NCBI GenBank assembly: GCA_019787685.1 | Contig: JAHNUO010000028.1 | Coordinates: 359,077-423,076 of the forward strand | Direction: 5' to 3' | Source of the DNA: Chiua virens | Lineage: Eukaryota; Basidiomycota; Agaricomycetes; Boletales; Boletaceae | Length of the DNA stretch: 64,000 nt | Shown: piece by piece, positions 1-11,771 of the stretch | Position numbering within the stretch: the stretch's first letter is position 1 | Layout: the number at the start of each line of letters is the position of its first letter | Made by a program: the position numbers and the translations under genes | Notes under the pieces: generated by a model | Database searches by the model: none | What the model was told of the DNA's origin: nothing | What the model saw: the letters and a program-made list of their open reading frames with translations, nothing else

Positions 1-1196
1 GACAATTGGAGACCTAAAATCTTCTATTGCTTGCTTGCTAGTGGGATCGAGATATGTATATCAGATTCAGATAATGGAGACAACAATATAGAATATCTCC
101 AAGGACCAGTACCGAGAAGGGTAAGTTGGTTACTCTCTTCAAGGGAGTAGGACCCGATCTCTTCTCTCTCTCTTCTTGTTTCTTTTAGGGTTTTGCATGC
201 GACATCAAGGGATACAAACCAACAAAGCAATGTTCTTGATACATGTCTTCCAACATATTGGGCAGTTGGAAGAACTCAGGGAGCTCCACAAAGCAAAATC
301 ATCTGAGGAGGATCGGTGGCATGCATATAGCTATGGAAAATGTGAGTAAGATATTGACATTGCACACTTCTGTTACTAAAGATGGCGCAGGTATCCCTAC
401 CTTGTGAAATTATCCTAAACCAATTCAGTCATTCAGCAAGGCACACTCCATTTGTGGCATTGGAAAGAAGACCATACTAAAGATAAGTTACTTGAGATGT
501 CAGTATTTCCTGTAATCCAATCGTGGCGGATAGATCATGGAGATCTTAGGTGTATCAGATACGAAAACACGAAGATGTTGCATCTACCAGAGCTTTCCAA
601 GGAATCTATGGCATTGGGAAGTACCGGACATGTTTCCTACTCGTCATTAATGCTCAACATATGCTCAGAGTGTCATACCGCCTTCGCTTGGTACGCAAGC
701 GGGCTCCAAACACTGGATGATGTCAGAGTTAGGAAAGGTGGATTGAAACTATCAACATCACAAGAGATTGGTCTCAAGTTTTATTATAGTTCGTGATGTG
801 TTCTAGCTATCTCATCCTTGATGTATCTTCCAAATAGACTTAAATTCGAGAATGCCTCATGAGGAGGCAAGCAGAATTTTTGAGATGATCAAGCCCATAG
901 ACACATCTTTTCTGCACACACATGATCACCTTCGTTACAATCAATGATAAAAAAATTGTCCATTTAAATGATGGGGAACTATAGAAGGCAAGAACCTGAC
1001 CTTGTGCCCCACATTTGACCTTTTTCATATATCTGTGCAGGGGGAAGGCTGACTGTGGAGACATTGATATCTTGATCACCTGACCCACCACAGATGGAAA
1101 GATGCACCAAGGTGTGTTTCACTGGAATTTTCAATGAATGCTTGATCAACCGCTGACTTTGAACAGGGGCATTAGATACTTTGCTGGAGAAGCTAC
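1..1196. other. Left flank, no convincing gene
   Basis: This is sequence outside the left end of the large transposon. A 114-codon plus-strand reading frame at 452-796 encodes a hydrophilic peptide with no motif I recognise. The frames at 840-1224 look like chance frames. I see no domain, convincing intron chain or RNA gene here. Confidence 0.4.
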
Positions 1197-1219
1197 CATC
1201 AGCGAAATAAATAAAATCT
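1197..1219 (+). repeat. Left terminal inverted repeat
   Basis: It begins CATCAGC and continues as an A-rich tract ending AAAATCT. It matches the reverse complement of 11772-11794 at 21 of 23 positions. Similarity stops outside CATCAGC, which sets the outer boundary. Confidence 0.75.
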
Positions 1220-1400
1220 TGCAAGGCTCGGCAGGGCCATGCAGGGCTGTGCTCAGCCTTGCAAGCCTCTTGCAGCTTGCGAGGCCATGCAGGGAAATAC
1301 TCCTAGCCGCTGCGACCTTGCAAGGACATGTCACCCTTGAAAGCCTTGTGAGATCATGCCAGCTCCGAGAGTCTTGCAATACCTTACAATACCTTACTAG
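1218..1400. repeat. Left subterminal CTTGCAAG array
   Basis: Exact CTTGCAAG palindromes occur at 1218, 1258 and 1317, with several one-base variants up to about 1380. Short direct repeats such as GGCCATGCAGGG are interspersed. The same palindrome array lies just inside the right end. By analogy with other CACTA elements these are probably transposase or accessory-protein binding sites (inference). Confidence 0.7.
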
Positions 1401-1621
1401 CTCACTCAGTGCCTCGCACCAGCTTACCAGATCACACAATGTACTGTAAGCTCATGCAGGGCCTAATGATGACTTGCATGCCATGTAATTACAAATGAGA
1501 TACTAATACAGCGTATGGCATATGGGTGACAAGAACTTTGAGATGGCAACTCCGAGTTTATCCAAACAATGACTGTCAAGTCAGTTAGGGAAGTGGGAAA
1601 GAGAATAATGTTGCATATGAA

Positions 1622-4014
1622 TTAGAAACCATTGGCATGGCTCTTCCGAGCAGGGTTTTGCTTTGTGATCGTAGTTGATGCTCTCAAGTTCTTGGCCTTT
1701 TTCTGTGGTTTGGATAGGGTAATGGACTTGGTTTGGGCACGTTTTTCGGAAAGCACAACCTGGTTTGTTGCCTCATTGTCATTGTTATCTGTGAGTTCTG
1801 AAAGTGGGGAATGAACGGCATCCACCGATCTATGGCTGATGGTATCACGGTTGTCATAGTGGGGTTCCTTGGCAGCCAGAGCATGACCCTCCAACTTGCC
1901 TCGGTTTCAGGTAGTCTGTGTGTCCTTGCTAGTGATGCCCCAAATGGCCTTGTTCACCTTCAGCTTGGGATGAGAGTCAGAAACTGGGTGATCTGTGGTA
2001 TGAGTAGATTTAGCTGGGGCCTAGCAGCACTGGGTGACTCCTTGTTCAAGTCGATCCTTGGGGGCATCATAATCAAAGGTGTCAGTGTCTTTGTCGCTGG
2101 TGCAGTGGGTATTGAATTTGCGTTGCTTCAACTGATTCACAGTCATGGTGACACCTGCGATACTTGTTCTCATTGGCTGTGGCTGCAGTTGGGCCTGGGG
2201 ATAAGAGTTGGGTTCAAATTGGACATGGTGTTGCGTAGCTCTGATGGCTGGAGCGTGTTGAGTAAACCTGGGTTTCTTTCAAATGGTATGGTTCTTTGAG
2301 TGAGCAACTATGTCAGTGTCTTCATTCATCAATGTGATATCGGCGTCGTGATCTGCTGATTCGGGTTGATCTTGCCAGTAAGTGGGTCTAACTCGAGTGC
2401 TAGCATGTTCCTTTGATTGTGAATGGGACTCCGAATTGGAATCTTGATGTTCCTGGATGCATGCATACTTGGCTGGGGCCTGATGCTTGGTTGTTTATCG
2501 TTCCTTTGCCTTCAGTTTCACCTGGGAATCAAAGGGGGTGACTGTTCGTTCCTCAAGGGAATCATAGTCTTGGAAAGGGTCATCTGGATAATCAACGTGA
2601 CCTCACCCACTCAGCTCTGAGGCTAGCAGATGCAGTCATACTATAACTCACCTTCATCCTGTAAAGATGTCCTTGCACCAGCACTGGCAGTGGCGATGGT
2701 TTTGCCAGTGGTCCTTGGTCCAAGTCTATCACTGGCTGCTTTGATTGCCTTTCGTGCATGCCACTTGGCCATATCATCCTCACTATCCTCCAAGGCATGC
2801 TTATTGTGCTTCAAGTCCATTGGGAATCTGGTCACTTTGCTTTGCCTGTGAAAATTGTTGAGTTGATGATAGATACAGCATAAATATTTACCTATTCCAC
2901 CATTCAAGGGTTTCTCAAACCCACAAATCTGATTTGTTGTCCAAGACCTCAATGATACGCCAATATGTATCCTGAAGATCCATCTCACCAATTGTACATG
3001 TCCATTGCTGGGCATGACTGATTGTAATGTACATCTACAATATAGTTAGCAACAATAACAAATCAGAGAATAGAAATACATACGATAATATGAGTGTAGG
3101 CAATAATGTGGCTATCAACCGATTCCAATGCCCAAGCCTCATTCTTTGCTTGCTTTGCTTTTTTCATAGTATCACCATTGACCCAAGCCAGACCATTGAA
3201 TAGATGCTGATAGACCTATTCCAAATGATGATGTACTGCACATACCACCAGATGAAATCAGACACACCCTTTTGATGGTATGGTGTTGCAGTAACCCAAC
3301 TTGCTTGTCTTTTGGGTCATAGGTGTTCTCGTTGTAGAATAACATGGGCCACCTTGATGATTTCATAGGGAAAACCCCTTCTTGCAATGCTTCCATCCCA
3401 CTGAAATGTTGTGAGGTACCTGTACCAGAGATTGTTAACATGACTTACACTATTGGGTCTTCATCAAACTCTGCCACGTCCTGACGTGAGCACATAAGAC
3501 ACGCCAGTTGTGGGTGGAAGATCCCACGTGCCAACTTGTCTTCACTTTCTGCAATAGGGGGTGCTAGTCTGTCCGACATGTTGATAGGGACATACTTGAG
3601 GGCCTTCTGTTTGATGGCAGCCAGGTCTTGAGAGTGTCCGTCACTCACACCTTTTGTGATCTGTTGATGTTATCGTTAGAAATGTAGTGCATATATCTAC
3701 CATGTTTGGATGATTTTCTGGAGGCATACAGGAGTTATGTTGACAAGTTCACGACATAAGCTTGGCACAAGCTTCAGGATGCCATTATAAAAGTGAAGAT
3801 AGTGCTCAATTGCCTCTGGAGAACTGGTGCAATGATTATTGGTTAGAGGGATTGATAGAATAAAAATAGGAATGTACAGGTCATCAATTTTTCCACCCTG
3901 ATCATGCTGAATGCCAATGAGAAACGCAGTCTGGGGCACTCCAAATGGGTCTAAGAGGGCCACAGCCTTCTTGCCTGCAACCTGATATGGCTTCATTTCA
4001 TCACTGTTGTTCAT
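1622..4014 (-). pseudogene. DUF6698-family gene inside the transposon, probably degraded
   Basis: Minus-strand exons can be followed from about 4014 to 2641, with a possible disordered tail down to 1622. A first exon (4014 to about 3890) is joined by a plausible GT-AG intron to a helical stretch ending near 3700. The next block (3648-3445) contains KYVPINMSDRLAPPI, a conserved aromatic/basic segment and a Cys pair. A following block (3441-3240) contains WPMLFYNENTYDP, which resembles the conserved core of DUF6698. The last block (3015-2641) is basic and charged. One junction near 3700-3660 is out of phase, so the copy is probably broken. DUF6698 proteins are abundant in agaricomycetes and have no known function. 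Lying between the transposon's ends, this gene could be an accessory gene of the element rather than a host gene (inference). Confidence 0.55.
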
Positions 4015-4752
4015 GGACCTACAAAATTAATTTAGTACTGATCAAGGGTTATTGAATACATATGTGTTCATCTTGCCTCTGTTTGTGAGGGTATCCAGGA
4101 GATCTTCAGTTGCATTTTGCTTGTCTTCACTCCTTGTTGGAGGGTCAGATTCAAAGGGACAAGACAACATGGTAGGAAAAAGGATGTAAGACGAAGGTTG
4201 CTGATCGATTAGATAAAGTGATTGTTTGTCAATAAGGTTAAACAATGGAAATCTCTGAGATTCTGTTCCATGCCACCTGATACAGTCATGTGAGCAGCAT
4301 CATCGTTCTCACAATGTCCTCTTATCAGATGCACCAGGTAGGTTGACCCAGTCATGGTCTCATGGATCTCACTACATGCCCCTACTGTCATATCCAGGTC
4401 CAACCAAGAGGTCTTTCAATTCACATCGCCCGATGGTGCAGTGCCAATGTTGTAAACATGAGTCATGCACTTGAGGGACGCCGAGAACGTATTTAAGAGG
4501 CAGGAGCAGTCGAGTTTCGAGCTGACTTGGAGCCATATCAAGAACCAGAGCCACATCATGTAGCAGAGGGTCACTTTGAGGCCATGCAGATGGAGGGGGA
4601 TGGTCCCGCAAGTGTAACTATTTAGCATTTGCTCGAAATATACCCTGTTTAATATGTTTACTCATGCTCAGCGAGACAAGGGTGAGATTCAGGAGTACCA
4701 CCAGTCTAGAAGGCCAAAATGGCCTACTCGCCTTCCAAAATGATTCCAGGAC
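4015..4752. other. Spacer between the divergent DUF6698 and transposase genes
   Basis: This segment lies between two divergently transcribed genes. Short minus-strand frames at 4042-4245 and 4372-4611 could be upstream exons of the DUF6698 gene, but I cannot place splice sites for them. A bidirectional promoter would be expected here, although I see no clear TATA box. Confidence 0.35.
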
Positions 4753-5851
4753 ATGCTTCCTGAGCCTGTGATTCCAGTTATATCACCACCAATGGAACCC
4801 AAAGGACAAACAGATGGAAGCCCCAGATCTGACCATGACAGTCCTGACCCTAGTGAGCCATCCTCACGGGCAGACCTTACTTATTGGCTTTTGACAGAAT
4901 CTGATGCATTTGACCTGTTTCATCAATATGGTACATCATTCCCAACCTATGATCCTGAAAACATGGCCTATTTTGCTCAGTTCTGTGATACCCCGACATT
5001 TGAGCACATTCAAGAGGATGATCAAGAACCATGGTACACTAAAATTAGATCATCATTTGGTGCTGCACACGATCAATACTTCACCCCATTCCTGAACGCA
5101 AGTACATACCACCTCATGAGCTGGTTCTACAATGCCTCATCAAGTAAATTCCTTGGCGACTTAGATCAGCTTGTCAACAACGTCATACTTGCGGAAGATT
5201 TTAACCAGGAAGATTTACGCAATTTCAATGCCAGTCATGAAGGAAAGTGGATGGACAATGCTAGCTCTGAGGCTGAGACTGAGTTCTCTCTTTCTGATGG
5301 CTGGCACGAAACCTCACTCGAGATACCTCTCCCATGTGAAGAAGCCAAGTTCTCATCAGAAGCTGATGCTCCCAAGTTCATGGTCCATGGCCTCCACTAC
5401 CAGAAATTCACTGAGGTCATCAAATCTGCATATGAAGAGGTGTCAGCAAAGTCATTTCATATCACCCCTTTCAAGCTACTTTGGCAACCAGATAGCAGCC
5501 AACCACCTGAATGCACTATTTCCAAGGTATATACGGCTGATGCAATGCTTAATAAACAGGCAACCATCACCACTGTACCTCCTGTGCCTGGATGTATGTA
5601 CCCTGGAGACTGTCATTGCTGCCATCATGCTATGGTCAGATTCGACACATCTTGCTAACTTTGGAAATGCCGCTCTCTGGCCTGTGTACATGTTCATTGG
5701 CAATCTCTCCAAGTATACTCGTGTGAAGCCCACCTCTTTCTTGGCCCATCACCTGGCATACATTCCAAAAGTACGTTATACAAGGATAGCCTTTGGATTG
5801 TGGCATCATTGTGATTGTACAGGTTTCAATTATATTATATATACATGCAGA

Positions 5852-6514
5852 TTATAGAAGGAGGTGATGATACACTATGTTATTTGTAGATCTAGTTTCA
5901 TTCGAGGGTGCAAATAGCAGGAGAACGTCTTCTCGTTTGCGCACTCTCGACAGAGCAGTGTACAGTTGCCCATGAGCAAATGGTTCGACACGGAGATTGA
6001 GTATGGCTCTGTCGAGAGTTAAACCCTGGCATTTGTTGAACGTAGTTGCATAAGCTGGTTGCAAGGGGAACTGGCGACGGGTGACAGTCCAATCTGAAGA
6101 AGGGGGAGTGAAATTGAAGGTAATTCACGGAATGCAGTGCGTGATGGGTGAATCGAGGAGTTGTACTTCAATGAAGTGTCGGTGGACTGTTCATATCTGT
6201 ACCCACACATTGTGAACTAAGCCCTTGTCAACGGAAAGACTGCGCATAATCAAGCACACCATGTTTGGTTTGAGAGAGAGTTGGTGAGGCGGCACACCAG
6301 GATGAGATAACATAGCAAGAAAGTCAGGAGTGTGTTCTGGCGTGGATGGGGGGGGTTGATCAGTTTCTTTAATGGCATCTGAGCTGAAGAGGTAGTCTGG
6401 GGACTTGGAAGTCAGCCGAGAAAGCAAGAAAAAGTAGTAGTCACATATGAAAGGGGCCAGGAACAGCCTCAAGATGTTGTGTGGGGACAGGAATGCAAAC
6501 AGAGAAGCAGGCAA
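5852..6514 (-). pseudogene. Helitron Pif1-like helicase, C-terminal fragment
   Basis: The frame reads through a block with PDFLAMLSHPGVPPHQL, then IMRSLSVDKGLVHNVWV, then WTVTRRQFPLQPAYATTF, NKCQGLTLDRAILNL and GQLYTALSRVRKREDV. These are the C-terminal helicase motifs (V, the AYATTFNKCQG block and VI) of Helitron-encoded Pif1 helicases. Two in-frame TGA codons, at 6191-6193 and 6125-6127, interrupt it. At 6125-6127 family members have arginine (CIP-R-ITF), and arginine is also likely at 6191-6193, so both look like CGA to TGA changes. The Walker A half of the helicase is missing. This is a dead fragment, not a cellular PIF1 gene. Confidence 0.75.
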
Positions 6515-6625
6515 TCAGTATAGGGGTACAGAAGCAGATGATGATGTTGGATCAAAACAGAAGGTTGTCAGCAGATGCCCAAAAAGACGAAAAGAATGAA
6601 ACCGAAAACCATGAAGCACTTCAAT

Positions 6626-7477
6626 TTAAGCCGTTTCACTGCATAGCTGAGACATGGACGCTTGTGTGCCTGAAAACTGTGAATCATCATTATCAGCGCC
6701 ATCTGACCTCTTCTGCTTGACTGCCTGCTTTCCCTTCCAGTCAAAGCGACTGAGGTTGTGCGATGGTGGCTTATCATCACTTGGTAAGGCAGTACTGGCG
6801 GAGGAGCCAAATGAAAAGTCAGTCACTTGAATGAGAAATCGACCGTCACTGCAACCAGTGAGATGCCCAAGCACGAAAACTTGTTTCTCACCATCAGGCA
6901 AGGGAGTCTTTGCGAACCTCGCATGGTCAACAGGGAAAAGACAGCAAAGACAAATGAGCTGTTGTGGAGTAGCAGCGAACAGTGCAACGTCGATGTCGAA
7001 TGCACAACTGTGATCTTTACTATGTGCTCGCATGGAGCGGCACACTTTGCCAGAAATGATAAAGATGGGAGGTGGCATTGGAGCAGAGTCCTCCAACATG
7101 AGAGAGGGCAGCGGCTCGAAAGCCTTTTAAAACCGAGGTGAAGAACGAACTGCTTTTTCGCATGAGAAACACACCTCATTCACAAACACCTGCATGACAG
7201 GAAGCACCACGTTTGGGTTTGCACCAACGGTATCCTTTACAACGACGCAGCCGACACCTATGTAAACGCCATCTGGCAACAGTGCCCCATTCAAACGTGT
7301 AAAATTTGACGTCGTGATCAGTGCCAGAGGGCAAAGGAATGAAACCTTCGTGCTTCCAAAACGATTTTCCAACAGCATACTGATAGGCCCGCCCTCCGTG
7401 AACGCCGAGGATTCCGTGAATGCTACAAATGGAGGCCATCTGAATTGAAGAGAAGATGGAAAGCAAGAAAAAGACAA
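6626..7477 (-). pseudogene. Conserved basidiomycete hypothetical gene carried by the Helitron relic
   Basis: One minus-strand frame runs from 7477 to 6626 with a single in-frame TAA at 7127-7129. It contains LLPDGVYIGVGCVVVKD, a middle part with DVALFAATPQQLICL, and CLFPVDHARFAKTPLPDG followed by QVFVLGHLTG and GRFLIQVTDFSF. I recognise this as a multi-copy agaricomycete family of beta-rich proteins without an assigned function. An OB-like fold is possible but unproven. Its position upstream of the helicase remnant in the same orientation suggests a captured or accessory Helitron gene. The 5' end is uncertain, because a second frame (7466-7176) also looks plausible for the first part. Confidence 0.5.
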
Positions 7478-8580
7478 TGCAAAGGAAGAACTTTAGGAGA
7501 AGAGCATGATGAAATGCAGCAGAAGACGGGGAGCCGCAGGAGCGCAGCTAGGAGCCACCGCACCCCCTGACAGAACAGCGCTCCACATGATCGACCGACG
7601 ACGCAGAGGAGCATGAGACCATTGCGGCGCTGTGCCGACGACAGACAATGGAAGAACAACGGAGAGGAGGAAAAGACAGTTGCAATGACGCAACACATTA
7701 CAAACATTTCGATTGCAGGGGAGCGACGCGACGAAGAGCAAGGAGGGACGGTGAAAGAGAGTGCACCACAGGAGGGTCGATGATCGATGATCGATGAGCA
7801 ATCACTCCTCGCCGAAAAGAGTACTGCAAGCAACTGATCATAAGCCACCCAGCAAGCTGCGGTGCTTAATATAATAGATGTTAAATCACATCAACCCCAG
7901 ACAATGATACTGACTTAGTATATGAAAGTTATCCAATACTATACAGGAATTCTATAGGTAACACTTTCACTGTGGGGCAACAGTGGCTACACTTATGCAT
8001 TGCAAACAAGAGGTTATGCAAGCAGTCTGGAAATTTCTACTCAATGTAGATTTCATCAAAGTGTACAAGGAAGGCATTGTAATCAAGTTTCCTGATGGGA
8101 TTTTCCGTCGCGTTTTTCCTCGGATCTTTACATATGCTGCTGACTACCCAGAAAAGTACGTATGTGCTAGTGATCATATCATCAACTGACTTTGTCCCTT
8201 AATAGAATTCTTCTTGCATGTATGAAGTTTCTTGGAAGGTGTCCATGCCCTCGGTGCCTCATCAACAAGGATAAAATTGATCGCTTGGGTGATAAGCACA
8301 ATCAATGGGTTCACACTCACAAACACAGAACAGACAATCAGCAACAGCGAAATTGGATAGAATGTGTTCACAAGATGATCTTTGTAGAGGGAAGAGGCAT
8401 AACAAGTAAAGCCATTGAAGGACTCATTGGAGGGATTTCTCTCACTCCAATCCGGGTAGGAATTCATTGTCAACATGAAGCATCTACTGATAGATATTTA
8501 GAACGCCTTTTCAGAGAAGCTCTCAAGACTTGGGTTTGATTTTCATTCCATGCTTGTGCCTGATTTCATGCACGAGTTCT

Positions 8581-9310
8581 GTTACAATTTCTTTCTTTCG
8601 TCTCACTTGTACTTCTTCACTACACTCGATACCTAGGTATCCTCGTACGTTCATCTGTACGCGTTCCCTTTTACCTTTGTAACTCCGCACCGGCATCACC
8701 CGGTGCTTACGTTCCTCTTTTCTCGTCATCATCCGATGGCATCGTACTTACTCATTCTATTCTCGTCATCATCCGATGGCTTCGCATTTGTCATTTCATC
8801 TTCATCATCGTCCGCTGCCATCGCATCGTACAATTCCTCCTTTTGATTACTGCGCACTCCTTTTGGCCCTTTTGCCCTTCCGCTCTTCTGGCCTTCCCCT
8901 TTTAGTTACTTGGTCCGTGCGCAGTTCTCGTAGTTTAAATACCTCGCAGCGATACTCCTGTACTCTAGTCTTGATCTCCGCAATCTAGCTGAGTATCTCT
9001 GCTCCACTCGCCACAGCACCTGTGACCACTCGACCAGGGACTTCTCTCGACATCCCTTGACCACACACTCGGACTCATCGTAGTCAACCCTCGAACCTTG
9101 ACCGTCCCTCGGGTATAGATTCCCAAACGGACAATTCTCAGCAACGCCTGAGTCTCCACTCGTCTCTCTGGTAGCAATCCGCTGACCAGAACTCCTTGTT
9201 TGACTCTTCAGCGCACCACGTATCAAGTGGTGGTTGTTTGAGTTATCGCAGCCACTTGATACTTGGCGCTTTTGCGGCTACATTAGGTCCTACCTGGAAC
9301 TATCGTAACA
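8581..9310. repeat. Solo LTR with 5-bp target duplication
   Basis: The 730-bp insert begins TGTTAC and ends GTAACA, and is flanked by AGTTC on both sides (8576-8580 and 9311-9315). Removing it restores the transposase reading from MHEF into KLRVWKA. It contains a TATA-like TTTAAATA near 8935 and a 10-bp-arm hairpin (TATCAAGTGG/CCACTTGATA) at about 9221-9264. No internal retrotransposon coding sequence remains, so it arose by LTR-LTR recombination. The family (Gypsy or Copia) cannot be told from the LTR alone, but it is unrelated to the 247-bp copia LTRs in this window. Confidence 0.85.
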
Positions 9311-11609
9311 AGTTCAAGCTCAGGGTGTGGAAGGCAACTCTTACCCACTTGCTTCAAATCTTGTATGCCTACGGTCACCAAACAATTCAAGCACTTAATG
9401 AACGGTAAGCTGCTTGCAAATATACTACAGCACTTCAACTTCAACCCTGGGCCACTCACACTAGGTATTGCAAGATACCAACTTTTGGTCATGACACGAT
9501 TTGGAATGTCTCAGGGCTAACAAAGCTTGCAGCTCGCAACTTTGAAGACCTCCTTCAGGTCAGTGCTATAACTTTTTCCTCATTGTTTCCAAGACTAATA
9601 AATGGCTGATATCACTAGTGCTCGATGCCAGTATTCGAATGTCTTCTTCCTGAACCATTCAACACTGTCATTCTCGATCTTCTTTTTGAACTCACAACAT
9701 GGCACACATTCAGAAAGTTGTGTCTACATACAGAGACTACTCTTAACGACCTCAACAATTGTACGACTCGCCTTGGAAAGGCTCTGCACAAATTTCGGAG
9801 TGATGTAGGTGGCAAGTTTCGTACATTTGACCCACCGTGGGAGTCAGCTGCGCATTCTCGCTGACAGGCAAAGGGCAAGCAGAAGCAGAAGAGTAGCGAA
9901 AAATCGGAAGCTAATTCCTCAAAGCAACGAACTTTCAACCTATCAACATACAAGCTTCATGCACTTGGCGACTATGTACAATCCATCTGGCTTTTTGGGA
10001 TGACTGATAATTACTCGACACAGGTGGTGGGTACAGTAGCTTATGCTCAGACCTTGGAATCAGTTGCTTATGACATACAGGGAGAGCTTGAACACCGTCA
10101 GGTGAAACACTTCTATCCACAAACGAATAAAATCAAGTTCACACAGGGTATTGCAAGGCAACAATACCAGGAACACCTGCTCCATAGGTTGCAAGACATT
10201 GAACAGCACCGTGGGCAGGACAGTTCCAAGGGTGGCCAAGATGGAACCCCTTTTTTGCATTTCATCAACCAAGATCCACTCCCGCATTGCGCTCCCAACA
10301 CTCATTATCAAGTATCTGCTTCTCAACAACATTACTGGGATATCTCCGAGTGGTGTGGGAAGAATCGGGATGACCCTGCATTGAAGGTTTGGATGGGAAT
10401 TGAGCTGGAGTGATGAGGTTCTCATGACGTCCACAGGATTTCCTACCTAAACTCAAGAATCACCTCCTGGCGTGTTTGACAGGCAGCGAATACAATGGTG
10501 ATGAGACAGAATTCACTGCGCATCAATGGAATACGATTAGCTTTGTCCATAACTGAATCTACCATCACAAGGTGCTTCGGGTCAACTATACGACGTATGA
10601 TTTACGCCGAGCCCAGGATGCTCTCAACCCACACACACATGCTGACATTATGGTTCTTGCCCATGAGGATGATGATGAGCACCCCCATCCATATTGGTAT
10701 GCCCAGATTGTTGGAATTTTCCACGTGAATGTTCGCTATCAGGCAAAGGTTAGGCACATGGATGTCCTCTGGGTTCGATGGTTGGCACGGTGCATGGATG
10801 CTACATCAATCTGGGCCAGGAAACGGCCTCTGCGCATTGGATTCTACGATAGCAACGATCCATCTGCATTCGGCTTCCTCAATCCTGAACTGATCATACG
10901 AGGTGTTCACCTCATCCCTGCATTCACATACGGACAAACATCAATGCTGCTATCACATTTGATTGCCTATCAGCCGTCAGAGAAGCACAAGGACTGGGAA
11001 TGGTACTACGTCAACATGTAAGTACAGAAAAGACAGTTTACAAATTTTGTTTATAAAACTATCTACAGCTTCGCTGATCGGGACATGTTTATGCGGTATC
11101 GCGGGGGCACTGTGGGGCACAAGACAATGCAGGAGGAGACTAAATGTCTTCTCGATGATCGTGATGAACTGGATAAGATTCCTTTCGAGCTGGAAAGCGA
11201 GCGAGACCAGAAGACCGGAAGCGACTCGGACATGGAGATGGGTAGTGAAGACTTTGATGATGGCAAAGATATGGTGGCAGGCGAACATGAGACCGGAGAA
11301 AGTGACATCGAGGATGACGGAAGTGATGAAGTCGATGAAGTCGATGATGATGATGACGGAGGTGATGATGCGACAGCTTATCCAGGGCTATCTGCTTTGC
11401 TGGCAGACGGTGAGCTTCTAGATGAAATGGAAGAGTTTGGCTATACAGGGTTAGATCAGGTTGTGCAGGAGGAACCTGAAGAGCGGCATTACCATGGTGA
11501 AGATGACCTGGGTGCTGAGGACGGCGAGAATGAACAGTGGGACAACTTGGAGGTGGATCCCCTAGCTTACCTGTAACTTGAACGTCTTGCTGCTTATGTA
11601 TACACCTTG

Positions 11610-11770
11610 CATGGTCGGGCAACACCTTGCGAGATGAGGCTAGGGCTTGCAAGGCCATGAAAACCTTGCAAGCCCTGGTAAGCCGATCGTATAAATCTTA
11701 CATGGTCGGGCAATGCCTTGCAAGACGAGGCTAAGGCTTGCAAGGCCATGAGAACCTTGCAAGCCCTAGC
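11610..11770. repeat. Right subterminal array: 91-bp tandem repeat with CTTGCAAG palindromes
   Basis: Two tandem units start with CATGGTCGGG at 11610 and 11701 (period 91 bp). Exact CTTGCAAG copies lie at 11646, 11665, 11717, 11737 and 11756. Together with the left array this marks the transposon ends. Confidence 0.75.
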
Positions 11771-11771
11771 C

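Larger units (their letters stand above)
5852..7870 (-). mobile_element. Helitron relic: helicase tail plus an upstream gene
   Basis: The minus strand carries the C-terminal part of a Pif1-like Helitron helicase (6514-5852) and, upstream of it, a second coding relic (7477-6626). I could not identify the Helitron 5' TC end or the 3' CTRR end with its hairpin, so the outer limits given are approximate. Only the helicase C-terminus remains and no Rep domain is visible. Confidence 0.6.
5771..7928 (+). other. Transposase intron 1 enlarged to 2.2 kb by an insertion
   Basis: The donor is gtacgt directly after codons for AYIPK, and the acceptor is gaaag before codons for LSNTIQEFY. Joining the two gives a continuous family-like stretch. 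The other introns in this gene are about 50-60 bp. The excess length is accounted for by the minus-strand Helitron relic inside. Confidence 0.65.
4753..11576 (+). pseudogene. Plavaka-like transposase, nine exons, inactivated
   Basis: I trace nine exons: 4753-5770, 7929-8155, 8206-8455, 8502-9404 (interrupted by a solo LTR at 8581-9310), 9465-9558, 9619-10023, 10081-10386, 10437-11017 and 11069-11576. Recognisable family blocks, in order, are FKLLWQP, LWSDSTHLANFG and ALWPVYMF in exon 1; HCKQEVMQAVW and RRVFPRIFTYAADYPEK in exon 2; GRCPCPRC in exon 3; FDFHSMLVPDFMHEF in exon 4; YKLHALGDYV in exon 6; GELEHRQVKHFY in exon 7; RVNYTTYDLRRAQD and FGFLNPELIIRGVHLIPAF in exon 8; and ADRDMFMRYRGG followed by a very acidic tail in exon 9. 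Damage seen: an ATGT tandem duplication at 5592-5599 that shifts the frame, in-frame stops at 7959-7961, 9862-9864 and 10554-10556, a Helitron relic in intron 1 and the solo LTR. Domain boundaries and the DDE residues could not be assigned by eye. Confidence 0.75.

Noticed and set aside
5852..6064. A cellular PIF1 DNA helicase gene
   Set aside because: Only the C-terminus is present, with two stop codons, and the motifs match Helitron-encoded helicases.
7423..7848. A 141-codon minus-strand frame right of the Helitron passenger
   Set aside because: The sequence is Cys/Ser/Leu-rich without any recognised block and overlaps other frames; it is probably non-coding.
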